A stretch of DNA of 64,000 bases from Bacteroidia bacterium. Its GTDB lineage: Bacteria; Bacteroidota; Bacteroidia; 2-12-FULL-35-15. The DNA lies in the NCBI GenBank assembly GCA_030654175.1, contig JAURXZ010000008.1:427426-491425 (forward strand), written 5' to 3'. This document shows, in pieces, positions 17,433 through 27,284 of this stretch; the stretch's first letter is position 1, and every line of letters starts with the position of its first letter. The notes beneath the pieces were generated by a model, which ran no database searches, was not told the DNA's origin, and saw only the letters and a list, made by a program, of their open reading frames with translations. The position numbers and the translations under genes are program-made.

Positions 17433-19760
17433 ATGAAGAAAAGTTTTTTATTTTTTATAATCTTATTATTTGCTAAATTTTCGGTTGCTCAAAACGTTGG
17501 TATCGGGCAATGGAAAGATTATTTATCCTATAAAAACGGGGTTTCAGTAGCTGAAGGTGGCAACATGGTTTATTGCGCTACGGTAAGTGGGCTATTTAAG
17601 TATAACAAGGATGACAACTCGGTAGAGCGTTTATCAAAAGTGAATGGTTTGGCCGATGTGGAAGCAACTGTTCTTAATTTTAATAAATTCAGTAATAAAT
17701 TGCTTATTGCCTATAAAAATTCAAACATCGATATTATTGATAACGGTACCATTATAAATCTTGCTGATATAAAGCGTAAATCCATCCTTGGAAATAAATC
17801 CATCAATAATATTTATTTTATCAATCAGTACGCTTATTTGTCGTGTGGTTTTGGCATTGTAGTTATTGATATGAATAAAGTGGAAGTGAGTGATACCTAT
17901 TATATCGGGCCTAATGGAAGTTCAATAAATGTGAGGGATATTACTTCAGATGGTACTTATTTTTATGTTGCTACTGATATGGGTATTTACAGGGCTTTAC
18001 AGAACAATCCTAATTTAGCAAACTACTCCGCATGGTCATTAATGAGCGGTTTGCCTACTGGTGTTTATAATACCATCACCGAATTTAATGGTAAGATATA
18101 TACCAATTACTCAGCGGTTTTGACGAGTGGATTAAATCAAAAGGATACTATGTTTGTTTATGATAACCTTTCGTGGAATTATTTTGGAGGTAATGGATAT
18201 ATTGTAAATACCATAAAATCTTATAACAATCAATTGGTGGTTGTTTTTAATAATACCATTTCAAAATACGATATAAATTTATCCCTTACCGCCAGTTATA
18301 CCACCTATTTTTTTCCGAATTCAGGTGACTACGTGAATGCAAAACAGGCTGTTTTAGATAATAATGGCGCTTTATGGATCGCAGACAGTCAATATGGATT
18401 AGTTTCGCTTAAATCCGGAAACGCATTTAATTATTGGTATCCTGATGGTCCAACCAGTGCAAACGTTGTAGCTATGAGTGTTAAGGGCGATAATTTAGCT
18501 GTTGCACCAGGTGGTGGTGGAGATGGGTATTATTCAGATGGGGTTTATTTTTTTAATGGAACAAGTTGGACCAATACCAAAGGAAACCATCCTCCGGTTG
18601 TGAATTTAGATACTGTATTTGATATTAAAAATGTATTGGTTGACCCTAACAATTCAAAGCGAGTATATGCAACAACAGGGGCATTTGGAGTAATTGAATT
18701 TTATGATGGAGTACCCGTTAAAAATTACAATCAAAATAATAGCTCTTTACAAACACTTCAAAATATACCCGGGTTTGCACCTATTTGGACATCGGGTATG
18801 GCATTTGATGCTGCATTTAATTTATGGGTTTCGAATTCTGGTATCCCATCTTCCGTTTCTGTCAAAAAAACGGATAACAGCTGGCAGGCACTAAATTTTT
18901 CTCCAATTTTAGGTAATAATCCCGATCTGGGTCAAATATTGGTGGATAAAACCGATCAAAAATGGGTAGTGATAACTCGAGGCGGAGGACTAATGGTTTA
19001 CAATGGGGCAGCAACTGTTCCAAACACAACTAATACAAAAAAATTATCTACTGCCGTTGGGAACGGAGCTTTACCAAGTACAAATGTTTTTTGCCTTGCG
19101 GAAGATCTGGATGGAGAAATTTGGGTAGGTACTGATAAAGGAATTGCTGTTTTTTATTCCCCTTCAGCAGTATTTTCAGGTGATAATTTTGATGCACAGC
19201 AAATCTTAATTGAACAGGATGGGCATGTTCAAATATTACTTGAAACGGAACTTATTCAATCCATTGCGGTGGATGATGCTAATCGTAAATGGATAGCTAC
19301 AGTTAATTCCGGAGTGTTTTTAATGTCAGCTGATGGCACAAAACAAATCTATCATTTTGATGAAAGCAACAGCCCTTTATTTAGTAATGATGTAAAAAGC
19401 GTGGTTATCAATCACAAAACAGGTGAAGTTTTTTTTGGAACCACAAAAGGTTTGGTCTCATTCAGAGGTACAGCAACAGAAGGTTTTGAATTTTATACCG
19501 ATGTGTATTCATTCCCCAATCCTGTAAAGCCAGATTATGAAGGGCCAATTGCAATAAAAGGCCTGGTCGCTAATTCAACCTTGAAAATTACCGACATAAG
19601 CGGAACCTTAGTATACGAAACAGTTTCGGAAGGCGGGCAAGCGATATGGTATGGCAAAAATTTTAATGGAGAACGTGTTAATACAGGTGTTTACATGGTG
19701 TTTTGTACAAACGAAGACGGTTCAAAAAAAATAGTAACCAAAATTTTATTTGTCAACTAA
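17433..19760 (+). CDS. porZ: Type IX secretion system protein PorZ (two beta-propellers plus CTD)
   Basis: 775 aa, matching the length of characterised PorZ. The signal peptide ends SVAQ. The mature N-terminus GIGQWKDYLSYKNG and the repeated blades (VYCATVSGLFKYN, LWIADSQYGLVSL, IWVGTDKGIAVFY, VFFGTTKGLVSF) are the two-component-regulator-type propellers of PorZ. The C-terminus (FPNPVKPDYEGPIAIKG...GVYMVF...KIVTKILFVN) is a T9SS-type CTD. PorZ works at the cell surface in the attachment complex with the sortase PorU, coupling CTD cleavage to A-LPS attachment. It lies upstream of recO in the same direction. Confidence 0.92.
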   Translation: MKKSFLFFIILLFAKFSVAQNVGIGQWKDYLSYKNGVSVAEGGNMVYCATVSGLFKYNKDDNSVERLSKVNGLADVEATVLNFNKFSNKLLIAYKNSNIDIIDNGTIINLADIKRKSILGNKSINNIYFINQYAYLSCGFGIVVIDMNKVEVSDTYYIGPNGSSINVRDITSDGTYFYVATDMGIYRALQNNPNLANYSAWSLMSGLPTGVYNTITEFNGKIYTNYSAVLTSGLNQKDTMFVYDNLSWNYFGGNGYIVNTIKSYNNQLVVVFNNTISKYDINLSLTASYTTYFFPNSGDYVNAKQAVLDNNGALWIADSQYGLVSLKSGNAFNYWYPDGPTSANVVAMSVKGDNLAVAPGGGGDGYYSDGVYFFNGTSWTNTKGNHPPVVNLDTVFDIKNVLVDPNNSKRVYATTGAFGVIEFYDGVPVKNYNQNNSSLQTLQNIPGFAPIWTSGMAFDAAFNLWVSNSGIPSSVSVKKTDNSWQALNFSPILGNNPDLGQILVDKTDQKWVVITRGGGLMVYNGAATVPNTTNTKKLSTAVGNGALPSTNVFCLAEDLDGEIWVGTDKGIAVFYSPSAVFSGDNFDAQQILIEQDGHVQILLETELIQSIAVDDANRKWIATVNSGVFLMSADGTKQIYHFDESNSPLFSNDVKSVVINHKTGEVFFGTTKGLVSFRGTATEGFEFYTDVYSFPNPVKPDYEGPIAIKGLVANSTLKITDISGTLVYETVSEGGQAIWYGKNFNGERVNTGVYMVFCTNEDGSKKIVTKILFVN

Positions 19761-19858
19761 CAAAATAAGTTTCAAGTTTCAAGTTAAAAAGTTTCAAGTT
19801 CTGGGTATAAGATCTTAAATGAAAATGAAATTCAACAATCAATTTAAAATTTAAAAAC

Positions 19859-20587
19859 TTGAATCTTGAAAAAACAAGTGGTATCATACTTCACACTACC
19901 AAATACTCCGAAACAAGCTTAATAGTAAAGATCATTACCCCTGATTTTGGTGTTCAGTCATATATTGTTAATGGTGTACGAGGCAAAAAATCTAAATTTA
20001 AAGCCCCTGTTTTTCAACCACTAACATTAGTGGATATGGTTGTATCACATACTGATAAGGCCAAACTGCAACGTATTTCTGAAATAAACATTCATTATCC
20101 TTACAATGATATTCCCTATAATATCATCAAAAGTTCGATCGCACTTTTTTTAAATGAGGTTTTATACAAAGCAATAAAGGAGCAGCATTCCGATGAAAAT
20201 TTATTTGAATTTTTGAAAAATTCATTGCAATTGTTGGATCTGAATCATCACAACTGTTCAAATTTTCATGTTTTTTTTATGGTTCAGTTAAGCCGTTATC
20301 TGGGTTTTTTTCCCGAAGGCCAGTGTACAGTAACCGCTCCGCTTTTTGATCTGCTTGAAGGGCGTTTTGTGGGCTCTTTGCCCAATCATCCAAATTACAT
20401 GGATCCAGTGCAAAGTAAATTATTTAACCAATTAATAAATGGCGAGTATGGCTCTATTCATCAATTAGAGATCGATAAACACCAACGAAGACAACTATTG
20501 CAATCTCTGATCAAATTTTATCAATTGCACATCACCTCATTTGGAGAAATAAAATCGCTGGAGGTACTGGAGCAGGTTATTGCCTGA
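19859..20587 (+). CDS. recO: DNA repair protein RecO
   Basis: 242 aa using a TTG start at 19859; no ATG exists in the open stretch upstream. The N-terminal OB fold (SGIILHTTKYSETSLIVKI, YIVNGVRGKKSKF) and C-terminal helical domain match RecO. RecO loads RecA onto SSB-coated DNA with RecR during gap repair. The zinc-finger cysteines of some RecO proteins are absent, as in other Bacteroidota homologues. The 98-bp spacer after porZ holds tandem TTTCAAG words. It faces the TMTC-like gene convergently. Confidence 0.93.
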   Translation: MNLEKTSGIILHTTKYSETSLIVKIITPDFGVQSYIVNGVRGKKSKFKAPVFQPLTLVDMVVSHTDKAKLQRISEINIHYPYNDIPYNIIKSSIALFLNEVLYKAIKEQHSDENLFEFLKNSLQLLDLNHHNCSNFHVFFMVQLSRYLGFFPEGQCTVTAPLFDLLEGRFVGSLPNHPNYMDPVQSKLFNQLINGEYGSIHQLEIDKHQRRQLLQSLIKFYQLHITSFGEIKSLEVLEQVIA

Positions 20588-20589
20588 TG

Positions 20590-20648
20590 AGCCTAACAGC
20601 GAGGAGCAATTGTCAAATTATCAAATTGCTAAATTGTCAAATTGTTAA
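20590..20648. repeat. Low-complexity CAAATTG tandem words between convergent genes
   Basis: A short run of near-repeats (TTGTCAAATTATCAAATTGC and similar) between the recO and TMTC-like stop codons. It is self-complementary enough to fold and may serve as a terminator. It is one of many such spacers in this window. Confidence 0.6.
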
Positions 20649-22745
20649 TTACTTCCCTTCTATCTCTCTTATCTTTTGTAAATACTCCTCCGATTTTTTC
20701 GCATCCCCCAATATATTATACACAACCGCCATATTTTTTAAAGCGAAGGTATTTTTAGGATTCTTCGCAAGTAGTTGATTGGAAATTGAAAGCGCCTTAT
20801 CATACTGTTTTAGCATGCCGTAACAATTCGCCAGGTTGATGTATGGTTGTTCGTTATTAGGATCCAATTCAATGGATTTTATAAAATGTTTAGCGGCCTG
20901 GTTGTAATCACCTTGTGAAGCATGATAATTTCCCAGTTCGAAATAATATCGTGTATCTTTATTTGCAGTGGTTGTATCAACCATGGAGGTCAAGGGGTTT
21001 ATGAATACATCTATACCCACAGCTTTAAGATCAGCAGCAGCTTTTTTAGGTTCCAGGTATTGAGGATTGTATTTAATGGCTTCGTTATAAAAGTAGGAAG
21101 CCACATTATTTTTACCAAGATTTTGATAAACTATTCCTAAATGGTAATAGCTGTCGGCATGGCCAGGCGCAGTTTCTATGGCCTTATTGTAATAATAAAT
21201 GGCTGAATCACTATTCGGTATTATTATCTGATAAGCAAGTCCGAGCAGGTAATAACTTTCTCCAAATCTGGGATGGGTAACCAATGATTGCCGTAATGCA
21301 GCAATTGCGGTGTTTACATACTGTTGCTTTTTAAGAGAATCCTTTTCAATAGAAGCGAGGTAAATATATTGATTCCCAAAATGATTTTGATTTTGTGCAC
21401 TGTTTTTTCCTGTTTTCACATCCTCGCTAAATAGCGTGAAATTGTCTTTCCATGCAGTGTTTCGGCTTACAGTCTTAATAGAATATAAAACAAAAGGAAC
21501 AGTTAAAATAAGAACAAATTTAGCATTGGATCTCAACCAAACCATTGTTGAATCTGTAGCGCTCAAAACGTCCGTTTTAAATAGCAGCCCGGCACCATAA
21601 ACTAAAGCAATACAGAATCCAAGAGATGGGAAAAACAAAAAACGTTCGGCAAAAATACCTCCACGTAAAATGGTAAATGCCAAAGCAGGGATAAGGGTAA
21701 TGTAAAATAGACTAAAGGCAAAACCCCAGGTAGTTTTTTTTAATGTTTGTTTAAAAGCAAAAATGGCACCTGCTATAAATAAAGCAATGCCTAGTAATGC
21801 CCATATATTGCTCATGTGTACTGCCGGTATCTGGTTGAACGAATAATCGTAACGCAAAGGATGAGGCACGATCAACAGACGCAAACAAAAAGCAAACAAC
21901 ATAAAAGTGGTAGGTAACTTTATATTACTTTGAGTGTATGGATAATTTATAATATCGGAAGGGATAATACCACTCAGTGTTCCTAATAAATATTTTTTTT
22001 GTATGAAAAACAGGATGACAACAAGTGCGAATGGAATACTTTTTTTCAAACATTCGAGCACCTTATAATCCTTGTAATAAAATAAAAAAACAGGAAGGAG
22101 CATCACTCCCGTAAGCGCTGTTTCCTTAGATAACATTCCCAAATAACAGAACAACAAACTTAGTATCAGGTAAAATATCTTTTTTGTATCCGTAAATTTC
22201 AATGCAAACCAAAGCATGAGCATCACATTGAAAAAACTCAATAATTCATCACGGCCTTTGATGTTAGCCACAATTTCGGTGTGAATAGGATGTGCAACAA
22301 ATAACAAAGCAATGAAGAAAGGAAATAATGCATTGTAGGCATTAAATATTTTATTCAGTACGATGAAAAGCATGAATCCTGAAAAGGCAAAGATCAAACA
22401 ATTTACAAAATGGCTGATGTGCGGGTTGCCATGAAAAAACTGATGCTCTATTGCAAATGTGATGAGTGCTAACGGACGATAATATCCTAAATGTACATTG
22501 GCAAAATGCCAGAACTCTACTTTCAATAATTTAAAGATCCCGCCAAAACCTTCCTGTACATAACGATTTCCGGTGATCGCTCCTGAATCATCCAATGCAT
22601 ATTCATGTCCAATGGTATTGGAGTACAATAAAAAAGCAATAACAGCAATAACAAGGGCCCATCCATATTTAATGGGTGAGAGCACTTTTTGAGTCTCGCT
22701 TTTTTGCTTAATGTGAGGAGTATGTTTTTTATTTTGTTTTGACAT
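20649..22745 (-). CDS. TMTC-like GT-C membrane glycosyltransferase with TPR tail
   Basis: 698 aa. Residues ~25-430 hold ten or so transmembrane helices. The first periplasmic loop carries the acidic motif YALDDSGAI, and VAHPIHTEIVANIKGRDELL is the signature shared with eukaryotic TMTC O-mannosyltransferases. The C-terminal ~260 residues are TPRs (SYYLLGLAYQ, DSYYHLGIVYQNLGK, YFELGNYHASQGDYNQAAKHF, PYINLANCYGMLKQYDKAL). GT-C enzymes transfer sugars from polyprenyl-phosphate donors outside the cytoplasmic membrane. The acceptor protein or glycan is unknown; protein O-glycosylation is the most economical guess in Bacteroidota. It is downstream of rlmI on the same strand. Confidence 0.82.
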   Translation of the reverse strand: MSKQNKKHTPHIKQKSETQKVLSPIKYGWALVIAVIAFLLYSNTIGHEYALDDSGAITGNRYVQEGFGGIFKLLKVEFWHFANVHLGYYRPLALITFAIEHQFFHGNPHISHFVNCLIFAFSGFMLFIVLNKIFNAYNALFPFFIALLFVAHPIHTEIVANIKGRDELLSFFNVMLMLWFALKFTDTKKIFYLILSLLFCYLGMLSKETALTGVMLLPVFLFYYKDYKVLECLKKSIPFALVVILFFIQKKYLLGTLSGIIPSDIINYPYTQSNIKLPTTFMLFAFCLRLLIVPHPLRYDYSFNQIPAVHMSNIWALLGIALFIAGAIFAFKQTLKKTTWGFAFSLFYITLIPALAFTILRGGIFAERFLFFPSLGFCIALVYGAGLLFKTDVLSATDSTMVWLRSNAKFVLILTVPFVLYSIKTVSRNTAWKDNFTLFSEDVKTGKNSAQNQNHFGNQYIYLASIEKDSLKKQQYVNTAIAALRQSLVTHPRFGESYYLLGLAYQIIIPNSDSAIYYYNKAIETAPGHADSYYHLGIVYQNLGKNNVASYFYNEAIKYNPQYLEPKKAAADLKAVGIDVFINPLTSMVDTTTANKDTRYYFELGNYHASQGDYNQAAKHFIKSIELDPNNEQPYINLANCYGMLKQYDKALSISNQLLAKNPKNTFALKNMAVVYNILGDAKKSEEYLQKIREIEGK

Positions 22746-22819
22746 ATTTCCAAATTTTCAACGAATACCGAATTTTAATATTTATTCGTTATTCGTTAAG
22801 ATTCGTTATTCGTTGAGAT

Positions 22820-24004
22820 CTACTCTACATGCACTACCAACCCTTTTAAATATTCACCTTCCGGATGAAAAATATTTACACAATGATCGGGAGGTTGAGA
22901 AAGATGATGTAATACCCGTACATTACGGCCGGCTTCAATTGCAGCTGCCATAACGGTACTGTTAAACGTGTTTTTATCAACCACCTGAGAACAGGAAAAC
23001 GTAAATAATAATCCGCCCGGCTTAATTTGTTTGATAGCCTCGTAGTTTAAACGTTTATAACCCATGATGGCATTGTGTTTTACATTTTGATGTTTTGCAA
23101 ATGCCGGAGGATCAAGCACTATAATGTCATACGTATTCTCTTTGTGTTTTAAAAACTCAAAAGTGTCAACAGCAAAGGATTGATGATTTTGGATATTATT
23201 TAATTCAATATTTCTATCGGTAAGTTCAATCGCTTTTTTTGAAATGTCAGTGGAGTGAACCTCTTTAGCTCCTGCATTGGCAGCATAAACAGAGAATCCA
23301 CCGGTATAACAAAAAGTATTTAAAACTACTTTGTCTTTAGAATAACTTCCAAGCAGTTCACGGTTTTCGCGCTGGTCCAGAAAGAAACCTGTTTTTTGGC
23401 CGCCTTCCCAATCAACGTAAAATTTATTATTGTTCTCTAAAGCAATTGTATTAATTGGAATTGACTCATCTCTTTTATACAGATAACCATTGGTTGCTTT
23501 CACAGGAGCTTGTTTGGGCATCGTATCTTCACTTTTATCAAATACGGCTACCAGTGAATCGCCCATTATTTCCTGCAAGGCTTTTACAAACTGATCTTTT
23601 ATCAAATGCATTCCAATTGAATAGGATTGAAAAACCGCTGTTCCATTATAAAAATCAATAATAAATCCGGGTAAACCATCGCCTTCAGCAAAAAACAAAC
23701 GATAACAGTTGGTCGCAGGATTGTTTACTAAATTCAATTGTTTCCGAAAGTTGTATGCAGCCTGTATTTTACTTTTCCAAAAATTATAATCAGGAGAAAC
23801 TTCTTTAAAGGAGAACATCCGAACTGCGATAGAACCAATTTGAAAGTGCCCCATTCCCAAAAATTCGTTTTGCGCAGAATAAACTTCCACCACATCGCCT
23901 TCCTTCACATCAGCACTAAATTTTTTTATTGCCCCCGAAAATACCCAAGGGTGGAACCTGTGTAAACTGTGGTCTTTTCCACTGGTTAAAGTTATTTTTA
24001 TCAT
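22820..24004 (-). CDS. rlmI: 23S rRNA (cytosine-C5) methyltransferase, RlmI family
   Basis: 394 aa, full length. The N-terminal PUA domain begins with the HPWVFSGAI motif (residues ~18-26), followed by an EEHUD-like linker and a class I SAM methyltransferase: VLNTFCYTGGFSVYAA (SAM motif I), IIVLDPPAFAK (motif IV) and LLFTFSCSQ with the catalytic Cys (motif VI). In E. coli RlmI makes m5C1962; the exact target here is inferred. A TAAATTTG -7 box at 24043-24050 lies 39 bp upstream. The TMTC-like gene follows after a 74-bp spacer filled with TTCGTTATTCG words. Confidence 0.92.
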   Translation of the reverse strand: MIKITLTSGKDHSLHRFHPWVFSGAIKKFSADVKEGDVVEVYSAQNEFLGMGHFQIGSIAVRMFSFKEVSPDYNFWKSKIQAAYNFRKQLNLVNNPATNCYRLFFAEGDGLPGFIIDFYNGTAVFQSYSIGMHLIKDQFVKALQEIMGDSLVAVFDKSEDTMPKQAPVKATNGYLYKRDESIPINTIALENNNKFYVDWEGGQKTGFFLDQRENRELLGSYSKDKVVLNTFCYTGGFSVYAANAGAKEVHSTDISKKAIELTDRNIELNNIQNHQSFAVDTFEFLKHKENTYDIIVLDPPAFAKHQNVKHNAIMGYKRLNYEAIKQIKPGGLLFTFSCSQVVDKNTFNSTVMAAAIEAGRNVRVLHHLSQPPDHCVNIFHPEGEYLKGLVVHVE

Positions 24005-24042
24005 ATATGGTAATTAATATTCTGCCTGAATTGATTTTTACG

Positions 24043-24050
24043 CAAATTTA
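24043..24050 (-). promoter_or_regulatory. Putative -7 box of rlmI
   Basis: TAAATTTG on the minus strand, 39 bp before the rlmI ATG. Confidence 0.4.
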
Positions 24051-24104
24051 CGAATAAGAGTTGAGAGGGGATTAATTATAATCTTAACATCAGTCCTATT
24101 GTTC

Positions 24105-24225
24105 ATTTGGGCGTTCCAATTCTTGAAAAAGAATTGGCGGGCTTGGAGTATATCCTGAGCGAAGTCGAAGGGCTTCAATCTTTTCTAAAGAGAAAAGGAT
24201 TTACGCTGCAATCCCTAACGCAGCA
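24105..24225 (+). repeat. Family B structured repeat, copy 1
   Basis: Begins ATTTGGGCGTT and ends CTAACGCAGCATT. Three hairpins are visible: CCAATTCTT/AAGAATTGG (24116-24137), AATCTTTTC/GAAAAGGATT (24177-24201) and GCTGC/GCAGC (24205-24224). A CCTGAGCGAAGTCGAAGGG insert separates the first two. The sequence is related to copies at 34461, 38587 and 49083. This copy fills the otherwise gene-free 321-bp gap 24005-24325. Confidence 0.85.
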
Positions 24226-24325
24226 TTAAACAATGAAAGAGCACCCTTGCTGTATACTTTGCTTTTTTTATGATTTAGGTCTAAATCTTTACCGAAAGGA
24301 TTTACTTACGTTCAATTGTAATAAA

Positions 24326-25474
24326 TTATTTTTTTACAACAACTTTCCTAACCACATTTTTTTCAGTTGAAACCACATTAATAAGATAAGTTCCAGCTGC
24401 CAGGTGCTCTGTTGAAATTTGAATATTATTATTGCCAACTTGCACCTCTTTGTTAATGTTAACGAAGGTTTTTGAAAGCAGGTCAGTTATAACTATTTTT
24501 ATATTTTGCTGTTTTTTAGAATAAAAATCAAGTGAAATACTTTCCGATACAGGATTTTGGAAAAGGTTAAGAATTTCACTTTTTTCTGCGTTTTTTATTC
24601 CTGTTGGATTCGCTATCCAGCAATCAGTAATAGGAATTGACGTGGCACTGCTACCTGCATAAGGAAGTCCATACATATCCTCAAGAGTGCGTAAAATAGA
24701 GTAGTGATCAATCGTTTCGGGATATTGGCCTTGCACAACATTTTCACCAACAAATACCGTTGCAATATGGTTGGAATTAAAATTATCATCTTCATCAAAT
24801 GTCAGGATAAATAAACTGTTGTTTGTTTTGGCCCATTGAATATAACCATCAAGATTGTTTTGAAGCCAGGTGTCTCCATTCACCACAGCACTTGGAAGAA
24901 AGAGAGGATCGTGCATATCATGAATAAGATTTGGAATCACAAATGAAACGGTTGGCAAAGTTGAAAAATCGGAAGGGAAACTTGTGAACGGTTGATTATT
25001 GATAGCAGGGATACCATTTGTTGGCGCATCCTGCCAGTTTATCCATGGACTGTGTTTCCTTGCATAATCGCCTGAAGTTGTTCCATTAAAACCAACCGAT
25101 GGAAGGTCTTCCGAGTATCCGATAAATGTAAATGAATTGGCCAATAAACTTGCCCCAAGATTAGGCGTTGTAAATGGAAAAGTGGAAGGGTCGGAATCTG
25201 TTAAAACGCCCTGCTTGGAACCAGAAAACAGCATAATGTAATTTGGCTGACTGGGATGTGTGAGCCCATAGGATTGTGTGAAATTAGCAGATGACGTACC
25301 ATTAATAAGTGAATTGATATAGGGGGCATTGGCTGAGCCAATTATGGAGGAAGATGCGTGATTTTCCATAACAACTATCACCACATGATCGTGTTGAGGA
25401 ACAGTTTGAGCCGTGATAGTATTACTGCAGAATGCAATTATAATAAGAGGAATGGAGTAAATATTTTTTTTCAT
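24326..25474 (-). CDS. Secreted acid phosphatase/phosphoesterase (AcpA-like) with T9SS sorting domain
   Basis: About 382 aa from the ATG at 25472-25474, which begins a normal signal peptide (MKKNIYSIPLIIIAFCSN...ITAQ); an earlier start would add 18 residues before it. The body matches the phosphoesterase family PF04185. HVVIVVMENHASSS supplies the N-terminal metal/nucleophile region, GLTHPSQPNYIMLFSGS follows, and FILTFDEDD plus HIATVFVGENV give the C-terminal metal ligands. This family includes acid phosphatases and phospholipase C. The last ~75 residues (ILNLFQNPVSESISLDFY ... GTYLINVV...VVRKVVVKK) are a T9SS type A domain, so the enzyme is exported to the surface or medium. Confidence 0.87.
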   Translation of the reverse strand: MKKNIYSIPLIIIAFCSNTITAQTVPQHDHVVIVVMENHASSSIIGSANAPYINSLINGTSSANFTQSYGLTHPSQPNYIMLFSGSKQGVLTDSDPSTFPFTTPNLGASLLANSFTFIGYSEDLPSVGFNGTTSGDYARKHSPWINWQDAPTNGIPAINNQPFTSFPSDFSTLPTVSFVIPNLIHDMHDPLFLPSAVVNGDTWLQNNLDGYIQWAKTNNSLFILTFDEDDNFNSNHIATVFVGENVVQGQYPETIDHYSILRTLEDMYGLPYAGSSATSIPITDCWIANPTGIKNAEKSEILNLFQNPVSESISLDFYSKKQQNIKIVITDLLSKTFVNINKEVQVGNNNIQISTEHLAAGTYLINVVSTEKNVVRKVVVKK

Positions 25475-25769
25475 TTTAGGTGGTTTTAATTTAACGAATT
25501 TATAAAAAAATATAGTAGCAATCAACAATTCAAGGATTCTAAATTATAAATTAATGTTTTTTTTTTAGGATATGAAACGAATACATTTTACGTATTCAAG
25601 GTTTTATGTAATGCTTAAACTGGCCTCTTACCTTATTAACTATCGTATGGTTTAAGAATTTATTTGGCAATAATTTTCCTTAACTAATCGACATTGTTAT
25701 GCCGATTAACAAATAATTAATATTCAAGTCAAAGTTTTTGCTACTTTCACAGCCTCAAAATAAATAAAT

Positions 25770-26213
25770 ATGTACGAAGACTTAGCAGTAAAAAAATCAA
25801 ACATTCCGGGTGCAGGTAAAGGCTTATTCATCAAACGTGATGTTAAAAAAGGTGAACGGATCGTTGAATATCTTGGAGAGATAATTAGTTGGAAAGAATG
25901 CGATATCCGCGCAGAACGTGATGAAGGAGGTTATGTGTTTTATGTGAGCCGTAATAAATGTATTGATGCATTTAATACACCTGAGGAATTGGCAAGGTTC
26001 GCAAACGATGCAAAAGGGTTAACTAAAATACCAGGGATCACAAATAATTGTAAATACGAGATCTACAAAAATTCTGGCTGGATAGCTGCAACTAAAAATA
26101 TTAAAGCAGGTTCAGAAATTTTTGTAAGCTACGGAGCCGAATACTGGCGCGATATACGCTACAATATTAAATTAGAACAGGAAAAACAAAAAGAGGCTAA
26201 AAAGAAAAAGTAA
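25770..26213 (+). CDS. SET-domain protein (lysine methyltransferase fold)
   Basis: 147 aa. The SET signature is complete: IPGAGKGLFIKRDVKKGERIVEYLGEI at the N-terminus, RFANDAKG and NNCKYEIY in place of the eukaryotic RFINHSC motif, then IKAGSEIFVSYGAEYW (the catalytic tyrosine region). Small stand-alone SET proteins are common in Bacteroidota; substrates are mostly unknown. A TACTTTCA box 21 bp upstream is a near match to TAnnTTTG. It converges with folD across a palindromic spacer. Confidence 0.88.
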   Translation: MYEDLAVKKSNIPGAGKGLFIKRDVKKGERIVEYLGEIISWKECDIRAERDEGGYVFYVSRNKCIDAFNTPEELARFANDAKGLTKIPGITNNCKYEIYKNSGWIAATKNIKAGSEIFVSYGAEYWRDIRYNIKLEQEKQKEAKKKK

Positions 26214-26234
26214 TTTACCAATTGGTCAATTTTT

Positions 26235-26278
26235 CAGTAGGCAATTTAACAATTTAACGAATCATAAATTGCCTACTG
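26235..26278. repeat. Perfect 13-bp inverted repeat CAGTAGGCAATTT / AAATTGCCTACTG (family E)
   Basis: Arms 26235-26247 and 26266-26278, between convergent SET and folD genes. A degenerate pair recurs at 55903-55933 and single arms near 52820 and 59808, so it is a dispersed intergenic element that may act as a terminator. Confidence 0.8.
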
Positions 26279-26299
26279 TACAATTGCAAAATTGCAAAA

Positions 26300-27184
26300 T
26301 TAGAAATAAACCTCTTTCTTACTTGCCTTTAAAGTATTGATCAATAGCGATGCAATGGTCATTGGTCCTATTCCTCCCGGTACCGGGGTAATAAAAGAAG
26401 CTTTGGGAGCTACCTCCTCATAATTCACATCACCAACTAATTTAAAACCACTTTTTGTTTTATCAGATTTTATTCTTGTAATTCCTACATCGATCACTAC
26501 CACTCCATCTTTCACCATATCAGCAGTAACAAATTCGGATCTGCCGAGTGCAACAATTAATATATCGGCTTTTAGCGTGTGTTCTTTTAAATTGGCCGTC
26601 CGGCTGTGACAAAGTGTTACGGTACAATTTCCGGGAACTGCGTTACGCGCCATTAAAATGCTTATTGGTGAACCTACAATATGACTTCGGCCAATAACCA
26701 CACAATGTTTACCTGCTGTTTCAATTTTATAGCGCTCCAGCAATTGCATGATACCATAAGGGGTTGCAGGCAAATAGGTGGGTAAATTCAAAGCCATTCT
26801 ACCCACATTTTGAGGATGAAATCCATCAACATCTTTTTGCGGTGAAATGGCTTCCATTATTTTATGCTCATGAATATGTTTTGGAAGTGGCAACTGAACA
26901 ATGTATCCGTCAATACTTGTGTTATTATTCAGCTCATTAATTTTTGTCAACAGTTCTTGCTCAGTAGCGGTTTCAGGTAATCTAACCAATGAGGATATAA
27001 ATCCTGCTTTCTCACATGCTTTTACTTTTGCCGCAACGTAGGTTTCGCTAGCCCCATCATTACCCACTAAAATAGCTGCTAAATGAGGCGTTTTGCCGCC
27101 TTGCGCTTTTAAGGTGTTAACCTCTAGAAGTATTTCAGACTGAATTTGCTCTGATATTAATTTGCCGTCAAGGATGGTAGTCAT
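26300..27184 (-). CDS. folD: Bifunctional methylenetetrahydrofolate dehydrogenase/cyclohydrolase FolD
   Basis: 294 aa, normal length. Signatures: [12 protein letters not shown], the catalytic-domain motif with conserved [27 protein letters not shown]; and [12 protein letters not shown] for NADP binding. GDVNYEEV and [15 protein letters not shown] end the protein. It interconverts 5,10-methylene-THF and 10-formyl-THF in the cytoplasm, feeding purine and formyl-Met synthesis. It lies downstream of ffh on the same strand, with a 100-bp spacer of repeated AGATTTAGGATT words. Confidence 0.97.
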   Translation of the reverse strand: MTTILDGKLISEQIQSEILLEVNTLKAQGGKTPHLAAILVGNDGASETYVAAKVKACEKAGFISSLVRLPETATEQELLTKINELNNNTSIDGYIVQLPLPKHIHEHKIMEAISPQKDVDGFHPQNVGRMALNLPTYLPATPYGIMQLLERYKIETAGKHCVVIGRSHIVGSPISILMARNAVPGNCTVTLCHSRTANLKEHTLKADILIVALGRSEFVTADMVKDGVVVIDVGITRIKSDKTKSGFKLVGDVNYEEVAPKASFITPVPGGIGPMTIASLLINTLKASKKEVYF

Positions 27185-27284
27185 TGTTAAATAAGAGAAT
27201 TAGAGATTTAGGATTTGGAGATTTAGGATTTAGGTATGAATTATTCACATTTCTATAATCCTTAATCCAAAAATCCTTATTTTT

